DNA of 64,000 nt, taken from NCBI GenBank assembly GCA_963995505.1, contig OZ023181.1, positions 17,914,221 through 17,978,220 of the forward strand. Direction: 5' to 3'. Below the pieces are notes generated by a model. That model searched no databases, was not told the DNA's origin, and saw nothing but the letters and a program-made list of their open reading frames with translations. Shown here in pieces: positions 1 to 8,183 of this stretch. This DNA comes from Hypericum androsaemum. Its lineage: Eukaryota > Streptophyta > Magnoliopsida > Malpighiales > Hypericaceae. Numbering within the stretch: the first letter of the stretch is position 1; every line of letters starts with the position of its first letter. The translations under genes were made by a program, and so were the position numbers.

Positions 1-57
1 TTATTCTTACATATTTATGTTATGTGAGAAATTTTTTAAACTTTTAATATATTACAG

Positions 58-1192
58 GATTCTACAGGCAGTATTACTGGTACCATAAATGACTCTACCG
101 GTCTTGTTGAAGCTGGATGTGTGTTGTATCTTAAAAATGTGAGCATATCCTTTTTTTTTCTCAATAGTTCCAGATAGTTGTTTACTGATTTTCTGGTTCT
201 TCAACAGGTAAAAGTTGACTCGTCCCCATACCCGAACAACAAATTATTTAGCATTACTGATGAGAACGTTGTCAAAGTGTTTAAGAAAAATGGAGAATCT
301 GATGAAGATTCCCAAGAACAAACTCGTCCAGCACCATCCTATGATGGTCGTCGTCCTTATCCTCCAGCACCATATCCTGAGGGACCTGGTGCCGATTTGA
401 AGGCACTATATGGCTCAGAGGCCTTTGAGTGGCTCCAAGAACAAAAGAGGTTAGAGCTGCATAAAAAGGAAGCTGAAGCTAAATCAGCCCTTCGAAGGAA
501 AGCCATACGAGCTGAAGCAGACCGCAAAGCCAATGACATTTTCAACAATGAACCATGGACAACAGCTATTGAATTTGTTCTATCTCACGGTATTACGAAA
601 ATACTTATACATACTTGTTACTTACATTTATGGAGTATCTAATTTGTTACATTTTTTAGGTTTGATGTATGGAGCTAACGTTGATGGAGTATCTATTGAG
701 GATGTAAAAACAATCTCTGAAAGCATCACAATTCCACAGGTAACATTTGTACATATATGAAAATTTTTCAATTTGCAAGTTATGTTATTGTTAACTAAGA
801 GACTTGCAGATGGTTCTGTACGTGAAAAAGAAGAAACATGTATACGGCAATAGTTTCCGAGCAGTTTTTCAGGTATTATAATATAATGTATTATTTGTTT
901 CTTAATCATATTTTTAAATTATCAAAGACTTCATATCTATAAATTTATGAAGGATCCTACTGGCGAAATCACGGGGAGTTTACAAGACATTGAGAGTACC
1001 TACTGTGATGGATGTGTGTTGCTAGTGAAAGATGTAAGCTTATATTATCATTACATCGTCGTCAGTAAATTATTTTAATATAATCATTGACCTAATTAAG
1101 TTTTTTTTGAACAGATTTATGTCTCGTATGAAGAAAATCGAATACATTTCAGTGTTGATCACGAGAATGTTAAACGAGTTTTCAAGGAATAG
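58..1192 (+). CDS. HROB/DUF4539-like OB-fold protein, 3' part, two tandem OB cores
   Basis: Six exons join in one open frame of 254 residues plus stop: 58-138, 208-589, 660-739, 810-872, 953-1033 and 1115-1192, all with GT-AG introns; the 5' end lies left of the window. The exon at 58 reads DSTGSITGTI and ends GCVLYLKN; the next continues to LFSITDENVVKVFKK. The exon at 953 reads DPTGEITGSL and ends GCVLLVKD; the last ends IHFSVDHENVKRVFKE. This DPTG / GxVLxLK / N-V-V-F pattern is that of the OB fold of HROB (DUF4539), which in animals loads the MCM8-9 helicase in homologous recombination. Here the OB core occurs twice, separated by a charged linker rich in Lys, Glu and Ala (about residues 60-145). 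Function is inferred from the fold only. It could instead be one of the multicopy HROB-like relics common in plant genomes; the open frame over six exons argues against advanced decay. Confidence 0.6.
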
Positions 1193-1489
1193 TGGCAAAT
1201 ATGTCCCTACCGGAAATTCTGATGAGAATTGTGACAACGTGTTGAGAAACATAAAGACATTTTTTTATATGTTATTTCAGATTGTTGTCATCCTATTTTA
1301 GTATTGCACTTCTTAGTTTTGTCATGTCGTATTTCCTTATACCGTACTTTGTTTAATATCTTGACGGCATACTTATCTAGAAAGGTATAACGTTTGAAAA
1401 GTTTCGAGAACTAAAACACAAATCATAAAAAAAGTGAAGTTAATACAGTCATAAAAGCATCCAACAAATGTCAAGTACAGAAGCATAAA

Positions 1490-3680
1490 CTACTTCTTCT
1501 TCTTCTGAGGCTTCTCCTTTTGATGCTTATCTACGTGAGCATTCGCCTTCCCCTTTCCCTTTCCAGGCACATTCAGGTGTCCTCCTGTAAAACATCGCAC
1601 ACCAGCCTCTCTAGCTCCCCGATTAGGCTGACGCCGGACCAGAGGTATTTCTTCATCCTCAAAATCGGTTGGATCGTCAAATGAAGAGTCACCACTACCA
1701 TGAGTTGAAGTATCACGTGGCGAAGTCCTATTATAAAATATCATACAAATTTATCAAAATCAACAAATTATGTTATCAACACAATAAAGCCATACAATCA
1801 ATTCAAAAATTTTAAATAAAATTCATAATTTACACACACCAAATTGTAGAGAACCAACCTCTGTGTAGGTGTCTCAAATAGTTGGGATGTCTGTATACCA
1901 GACCGGGTGAAACCAAAACTGGACTGCGTGTCAGACGTATGAGCCCCAGTTTGGGGCCAACCAAATATATTTTCCCTGAATAATGGATGAGCCGCGGAGG
2001 GGGCGACGCCGAAACCCGATCCGGAAGGGCCCAATCCGTAAGAAAACGGCTGCACAGACCTAGCTGCCGTTGTACCGTCTCCAATGAGAACACCCCTAAT
2101 AACAAACCCAAAAATTTATATAATAATGAAATCAAATCAATTGAACATACTGTAATAAAATTCATAATTAATACCACAAATTAAGATAAACAAATACCTC
2201 TACCTAGGGGGAGTAAACAGCTGGGAATGCGGCACCCCAGTGTGGCCTAGGCCGTAACTCGAGTGCTGGTGGGACGGCTGGGAAGCGGAGCCGGGGGTGC
2301 CAAAATCTGTGTGCTGGGAGAATGGATGAGAGGCGGAGGTATCCATGCTGAGAGACGTCACTGTGTTTGCTGGAATCTGCGTTCTCGACCGATAATCTTC
2401 CCAGACCATGGGCTCCACTTGATAACCAGGTACGGGCTCGTGCCAACCATAAGCCACAATCACGATGGCATATTGTCGGGAGATTGCCAAGAATCTCGTC
2501 GTTATACGGCATCCATACAACCTGTAACAAATGCACACAGTTGTAGCTCGTCCAAATGGTCGTGGTTATATGTATGCAACACAGTATGATTTAAGTCAAA
2601 ACTATTCATTAAAATTTAATAAACAAATTACTTACATCTGATTCTCTAAGCTCATCCAACCTGCGTCTGTAAACAGATACGGTTGTTATTTTTTTGCTGG
2701 CCGCTCTGTTAAATTTTCCACTCCACCTGCACAGTGACATAAAAATATCACGTCAAGTCTATAAGGTTAATCAGCGGCTACAGTGCATTAAGTAATAATG
2801 TGTACCTGATGCCCAGTGCTTGCCCAGGTTGTTGCACTGCCGAATTTAACAAAACCGGACGATTTGGGATGATCCGTTCCCAAGCCCACATACATACTAG
2901 CGTCATCGCCCCGGCAATAAGTGAACGTGTCGAGCTTGTGGCTCTACACAAGTGGCTGTACGTGTGTGACAAACACGCACTCCCCCAGCTGTAAGAACCA
3001 ATTGCCTCTACATTCTCTAGCAGTGGCAACCAGTATGTGTTCACCCTCGCATCACTAGACTCGGGAAAAAGAATGCATCCGATAAGTCGCAATATGTTCG
3101 CTCGAACATATCGTTTTACGACGTCATCACCAGCATCAATCGGGATAGTAGCAGGGTCAAAATGGTCCTCGAACCATTTAAGGGCAATTTGGTTTTTCCA
3201 AACCATTCCAGGGGTATCTGCCGGGTTACTGCCAAATAGGCGTACGCAGAACTCGTGCCAATCAGGAGGTGTCTGCAACCCTGTTACTGGGTGACCATCG
3301 ATAGGAAGCCCGAACAACACAGCAATGTCCTGAAGAGTAACTGTCATCTCACCCACAGGCATATGGAACGTATGGGTCTCGGGCCGCCACCGCTCCACCA
3401 AGGCTGTAACAAATGCTGTTTCGAGAACGACCCAGCCAATACACCACACATCCCAGAAACCTGCCTCCTTCATGTAGGCTATAAAGGCCTCGTTCTGCAC
3501 ATGAGACACCGTCCATTTCCATCGGTGTATCTTCAACAATGTGTCCTGATTATCGTTAATCCCTTCACGAACCTCACGGTTCCACACGTCCTGAGAACGG
3601 TGCACATCCTGGTGCACTAATACCGACGTATCTAAGGGTCCTCCATTCCCTAGAAGATGCCCGTATGGCTGTGCATCCAT
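1490..3680 (-). CDS. plant mobile domain (PMD / MAIN-like, PF10536) gene, probably frameshifted
   Basis: Six exons read on the minus strand: 3680-2806, 2726-2636, 2521-2204, 2095-1859 and 1727-1490, with GT-AG borders (five coding blocks, the third possibly two). The start is MDAQPYGHLLGNGG; an ATG five codons upstream is also possible. Exon 1 has the PMD hallmarks ALVERWRPETHTFHMP and GEMTVTLQDIAVLFGLPIDG. Exon 3 begins VVWMPYNDEILGNLP, the usual start of the last PMD block, but after about 25 residues the expected continuation is missing. To join exon 4 in frame, exon 3 must change frame: it is 318 nt long where 3n+2 is needed. Either there is a frameshift or deletion, or an unusually short intron (a 67-nt GT-AG candidate exists). 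The last two exons form a Ser/Gly/Pro-rich tail ending in Lys-rich sequence. PMD proteins are often carried by transposons; MAIN and MAIL1 are the domesticated members and act in silencing. This copy is probably transposon-derived and no longer functional. Confidence 0.65.
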
Positions 3681-3837
3681 ATCTAAACAACACAATAGAC
3701 ATATTAGAACATTATATTAACTTACCAATATATTAACAAACTTAGCAAATCTAACAATGTTAAACATTGAACAATTAGAACATTAATCAAAAAATTAATT
3801 AAAATAGCGTTATTACAGACCATATTACGGTCACATT

Positions 3838-4142
3838 GTTTAACGGTCAAACCACTCAGACATTATTTTGGTCAAACTGGCCGGCCGGACCATCTTTCCG
3901 TCAAACCGGTCGGACCATCTTTCGGTCAAACCGGTCGGACCATAAATTGGTCAGTTTGGTCTGATCAATTTTTTGGCCAGACCGGTCAGACCGAAATTTT
4001 GGTCGCACCATTCGGACCAAATTTTTTTAACCAATTATCTACAAATTACAATTAACCAACATCAACAATTAACCAATTAACTAACATCAACAATTAACCA
4101 ATTAACTAAATTTACCAATTAACTAATATTCACAATTAACTA
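3838..4142. repeat. short degenerate direct repeats upstream of the PMD gene
   Basis: About 3838-4018 repeats units containing GGTCAAACCGGTCGGACCA with the palindrome ACCGGT. About 4026-4142 repeats CAATTAACCAATTAACTAA. The first set resembles the GC-rich ends of the hAT-type MITEs at 40.6 and 44.4 kb (GGTCCGACCGG), so it may be a degraded relative. No gene is seen between 3681 and 4142. Confidence 0.6.
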
Positions 4143-4195
4143 ACGTCGTATTAGGTAAAAAATTAACTAATTAAAAAATTTACCTAATACGACGT
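4143..4195. repeat. 17-bp perfect inverted repeat (hairpin)
   Basis: ACGTCGTATTAGGTAAA at 4143-4159 is repeated exactly in reverse complement at 4179-4195, around an AT-only 19-base loop. It abuts the G-rich minisatellite that starts at 4196. Confidence 0.85.
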
Positions 4196-4735
4196 CGGGG
4201 GCTGTACCGAGAGGCGGGCGAGCCGGCGAGCGGGAGCGGCGAGTGGCGAGCGGGAGCGGGGGCGGGGAGCGGGGGGCGGGGACCGGGGAGCGGGGGCGGG
4301 GACAGGGGACCGGGGGCGGGGACCGGGGACCGGGGGCGGGGAGCGGGGGGCGGGGACCGGGGACCGGGGGGCGGGAGCGGGGGCAGGGAGCGGGGAGCGG
4401 GGAGCGGGGAGCTGGGGCGGGGAGCGGTAGCGGCGAGGCGAGCGGGGGCGGCGAGCGGGGGGCGGGGGCGGGGACCGGGGAGCGGGGGCGGGGAGCGGGG
4501 GGCGGGGACCGGGGAGCGGGGGCGGGGAGCGGGGGGCGGGAGCGGGGGCGGGGAGCGGGGGGCGGGGAGCGGGGGGCGGGAGCGGGGGCGGGGAGCGGGG
4601 GGCGGGGGCGGGATCCGGGGAGCGGTGGCGGGGAGCGGGGGGCGGGGGCGGGATCCGGGGAGCGGGGGCGGGGAGCGGGAGCGGCGAGGCGAGCGGGAGC
4701 GGGGAGCCGCGGCGAGGCGAGCGGGACAGACGGGA
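4196..4735. repeat. G-rich minisatellite, GGGGCGGGGAGCGGG type
   Basis: About 540 bases made of variants of GCGGGGGCGGGGAGCGGGG, with dozens of runs of three or more G on the plus strand and almost no T. The long open frames on both strands (Gly/Arg-rich on plus, Pro/Ser/Arg-rich on minus) result from absent stop codons in this composition and are not genes. Composition is far from the AT-rich neighbourhood. Array length in an assembly would be uncertain. Confidence 0.9.
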
Positions 4736-4768
4736 AGGCGACGTTGGGGACGGGAGTGTGAGCGACGG

Positions 4769-5080
4769 AAAAAGTCGGATTTTGGTGTTTATACCAACCA
4801 AAATCCGACTTTTTTTGTTGGATCTTGTTATGGACCAAGAACCGACAAAAAAAGTCGGATCTTGGTTATCCGAAATCTCCTATTCAGATTTCGGATTTGA
4901 CCAAGATCCGACAAAAAAAGTCGGATCTTGGTCATCCGACAAAAAAAGTCGGATCTTGGTCCAAGATCCGACTTTTTTCGGCGTCCGTGCCACGTGGACA
5001 CCATCCCCGCAATACTTTCAAATCGGACGCTTTTTTCACAAAAAATGATGAATAGTAACACCATTCAGAAAAAAAAACCC
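4769..5080. repeat. foldback/hairpin element, GTCGGATCTTGG family, single arm
   Basis: It begins with an 18-bp inverted repeat (4769-4786 with 4797-4814, 10-base loop). It goes on with several head-to-head copies of GTCGGATCTTGG / CCAAGATCCGAC, one pair with almost no loop near 4941-4978. It ends with a stretch (about 4980-5080) containing CCACGTGGACACC, AATAGTAACACCA and a poly-A run. The same right-hand stretch and the same motif form both arms of the large foldback at 45010-46443, so this is another member of that family, with a single arm here. Confidence 0.7.
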
Positions 5081-5816
5081 CATATAATCGACGTCAAACA
5101 CTGCGGAATAGACAATGGACAAAGTTTCTTTGACCTTAAAAAATTAAGAAAATAATCCTAACAAAAAAAAACTTAAAGAAACCAGAATAATAAAATTGTA
5201 GCATAAAATCCGAATTAACCGAGTTGTTCCTAGCCACAAATAAAATATCAAAACAGGTGCTTTTTGTGAGGTCCAAAAGTGGATTGCCGACCTAATAAAG
5301 GGAGTAAGAATCGAAAGATAAATCGGAGTTTAAAAAGAAATTCTGAGCACCTTGTAAAGGTGCCATAAAAGATTGTCCCTATCACATAAGACATATAAGA
5401 AATAGTAAAATTTCAGAATTTAATTTCTAACCCGAAAAATATAAAATATAATGGAAAATAGTATAAAATGGAAATGTTGAGAAAAAGAGAGTTGTTTCTG
5501 TGTACAATTGGGAAGTCCCGAACACAGCTTACGAAGTCCGCGGGAGTACCTCGCACGTCATTCAACTAAGAGACAGACGACAGGCAGTAGATGACAGACG
5601 ACAACTAACTAAAACTGTCCAACTGGACTATGCCAACTAACAACGGCTACTAATCAATATTCTCAGGAACCACCAACACATATCACAACCGGGTTCAAAT
5701 TCAGTGGGGACATGAGTAATCCCCACTGAAAAGAATAGGAATAATATTGGAAATACAATAATTAAAATAATTAAAAAAAATATCAGCAAAATAATATAAT
5801 TTATGGAAATATAAGT
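5081..5816. other. intergenic, no gene seen
   Basis: AT-rich sequence with stops in all frames. I see no coding motif, RNA gene or clear repeat ends. Confidence 0.5.
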
Positions 5817-6165
5817 ATGAGAATATTTGTTTCTATTTTCTCGGATATTAGTTTCCATCTTCTATGTTATTGGTTTCATTCTGCTATGATATTTGTTTCA
5901 TTCTACTATAATATTGGTTTCCATATTCTATGTTATTGGTTTCATTCTACTATGACATTGGTTTCATTCTACTATGATATTTGTTTCATTCCACCGTGAT
6001 ATTGGTTTTCATCTTCTCCAATATTGGTATCCCATTATAAGTGAAAATGTATACCATTTGAATGTATTGGTTTCATTCTTCTCGAATATTGGTATCATCG
6101 TTCTAGGATATTGGTATCATTCTACTTTAATATTGGTATCATTCATCTATGAATTTTTGCTAGAA
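5817..6165. repeat. degenerate minisatellite, GATATTGGTTTCATTC units
   Basis: Roughly a dozen units of about 22-30 bases built on TATTGGTTTCATTCTACTAT, with drift between copies. The open frames here are repeat artefacts. The core TGATATTGGTTT is the reverse complement of the AAACCAATATCA core of the array at 58.3-59.1 kb. Confidence 0.75.
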
Positions 6166-6792
6166 AATTTTAAGCACTAAGTTCAAACAACAACCAAACA
6201 CCAACATAAAGTTCCAATCTTTAAATACAAAATCATCAGAACCACATGAAATCGATTCAATCCAGCAATAATCAAAGTCGAAACAGCATATGGGTCATTT
6301 CTTTCGGACCAAATAATCAACGAAAAAAGTTGGCAAAAAAAACCCAAAAAAGGTCTAAATAAAAGAGGGGGAGCTTCGGGGAAGGGGGATGGGATTATAT
6401 AGAAAAATGGTGGAACCCTAATGAGTATGTTTGGATAAAAACTTGAAAATACCCTCAATAGATTCTGACTATCAGATCTGTAAAAAAAGAATTTGATCAA
6501 ATCTAAAGGCTCATATTTAGTCCATACCATGGGGATGATTTTTATGTAGTCTCCCCTGAATCCAAATCCATCACAACCTGTCCTTCAAAAAGTTGTACCC
6601 GGCTGAGTTCTACCTATCGAAAACGTAGAAGCAGTAAATACTTATTAGTAGAGTTTTTTTACGTCTTAAAAATCTTACTTAGTTTGAACTTAGATTAGTC
6701 AGGTGAGTGGGTGTCTAGAGACTAGGTAATATTAACAACAAAAGTCCTTCAAAAAAGGAAAAAAATACACAACCAAGCCCACAAATCTATCA
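6166..6792. other. intergenic, no gene seen
   Basis: A 115-codon open frame on the minus strand shows no recognisable motif or splice structure. I do not support a gene. Confidence 0.45.
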
Positions 6793-7773
6793 TAAAATCT
6801 TGGGCAAATTATGCTCAGATCACGGTAGTTTGGTCTCCTTCCCTCTCGGGTCCCTACGTTTCTAAAATCCATGCTGACGGATTTTTTGTCATGAAAATGA
6901 CCAAAATACCCTTAAAAATAAAAAATTACCTTCTTTAACCTCTTGAACTCCAAGAACACCAACCAAAAATAAGAAAAAAAATGAAATGTTTTCTAAGGCA
7001 CCCACCGTCGGCTCAGCCGGTCCCTTATGGGCCATCCTTGGCTTCCCCATCTTCACCTTCATCTGGTCCCTCCCAGAGACCTTCGTCACGGCCGAGCTCG
7101 CCACCGCCTTCCTGGGGAATGGCGGCTTCGTCATATGGGCCCACAATGCCTTCGGTCCCTTCTGGGCCATCCTCATGAGCTCCTGAAAGTTCCTCACTGA
7201 CGTCCTTAACCTTGCCTCCTACCCCGTTCTAACCCTAGACTACGCCAAGCTCGTTCCCGAAGGCGCTCTTCTCCGTCGGGCTGCTGACCTGCTTGGGCTA
7301 CGTGGTGCCTCTGCTCAGCACCATGGTGCCGCCCAATCCCCGACCTCCCCACTCTCCTGCTTCCTCGACGCAGTCTTCAAGAACTCTGGCCTCGGCGATG
7401 AGGCCGTTTAATTTTTGTTTATTTGGGAGATGAGATTGGTTCAACAACTGAGCTCAATTTTGATTGCTTCTATTAATTGGGAAATGAGATTGGTTGGTTC
7501 TGGGGTTTTCTTTGGTTGTTCTAGGTGTTGTTGGTTTAGGATTTTTTAGCAGAGAGGGATGAAGGTTGAAGAAGATTTTTTTTTATTTTTTTAAGAGCAT
7601 TTTGGTCATTTCTATGACAAAAAATGAAAAAAGGACTCATGACGTCAGCGAGGGACTCGAGAGTTTCTAAAATCAAACACAGGGGACGTCAGCATAGATT
7701 TTGGAAATGCAGGGACCCGAGAGGGAGGGAGAACAAACTACAAGGACCTGAGCGTAATTTGCCCTAAAAATTT
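6793..7773. mobile_element. Pack-MULE-like element with captured transporter gene piece
   Basis: The element spans 6802-7764. Its ends are inverted repeats: the left starts GGGCAAATTATGCTCAG and the right, read on minus, starts GGGCAAATTACGCTCAG. Similarity runs on for about 80 bases and further to CATGAAAATGACCAAAAT. The flanks TAAAATCTT (6793-6801) and TAAAAATTT (7765-7773) agree at 7 of 9 positions, compatible with a decayed 9-bp Mutator target duplication. There is no transposase inside. The interior is GC-richer than the flanks and derives from a host gene (next entry). Superfamily assignment is inferred from inverted-repeat length and target-site size. Confidence 0.7.
6986..7411 (+). 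pseudogene. captured polyamine/amino-acid transporter fragment (PUT/RMV1-LAT type)
   Basis: The plus-strand frame reads [20 protein letters not shown], then [20 protein letters not shown] and [10 protein letters not shown]. This is the early transmembrane block of plant APC-family polyamine uptake transporters (PUT; RMV1/LAT1 in Arabidopsis). A stop interrupts it at 7184-7186, after which KFLTDVLNLASYPVLTLDY continues the same protein. Further on, in another frame, FSVGLLTCLGYVVPLL resembles the late loop near the C-terminal part of the same family, so the middle of the protein is missing. It has no introns, a stop and at least one frame change: a transduplicated, non-functional piece, though it could give transcripts homologous to the parent gene. 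Confidence 0.7.
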
Positions 7774-8183
7774 TTGCTAGATAAATCTATTTGACAAAAG
7801 TGAACAGATTTGCCATTGCATATTCCAATCACAAGTCTTGTTTTCCAGCAAATTGCTTGACCACAGCAGGAGAAGCAATATATTATCAGCTGTCATAATC
7901 TTGCTGATAAAATGTAACACCAACAGGGACAGTAATTAGAAGCAATGTCTCAAAGACTTGCTAGATATCCGAATCCAACCGAAGCTTGATTCTCGGTTGA
8001 CCATGGTTCACTGATACAAAACACGAAGCTTTCGGTAGCAGCAAAGTATAGGGCACCAAAAACCGTTAGGTTCAAGATTTCCGATAAGAAGTCAGCTATT
8101 CAGATAAGAACTGGTTTATCAGGTCACCAATTTGCGTGACCAACTTAATTAGATCCAGCTCAATCAGAAAAGCTAATACCGGT
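7774..8183. other. intergenic / probable 3' UTR of the downstream minus-strand gene
   Basis: No coding signal. The part nearest 8183 should contain the 3' UTR of the C3H62-like gene, but I see no decisive polyadenylation signal. Confidence 0.4.

Noticed and set aside
4167..4838. Long Pro/Ser/Arg-rich and Gly/Arg-rich open frames of over 200 codons
   Set aside because: They lie on both strands and several frames of the G-rich minisatellite; open only because the array lacks stop codons.
5817..6180. Two overlapping short frames rich in Phe, Tyr and Trp
   Set aside because: Translation of the minisatellite; no start context, domain or splice structure.
6183..6530. 115-codon minus frame as a gene
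   Set aside because: No recognisable motif, no family resemblance, AT-rich surroundings with repeats.
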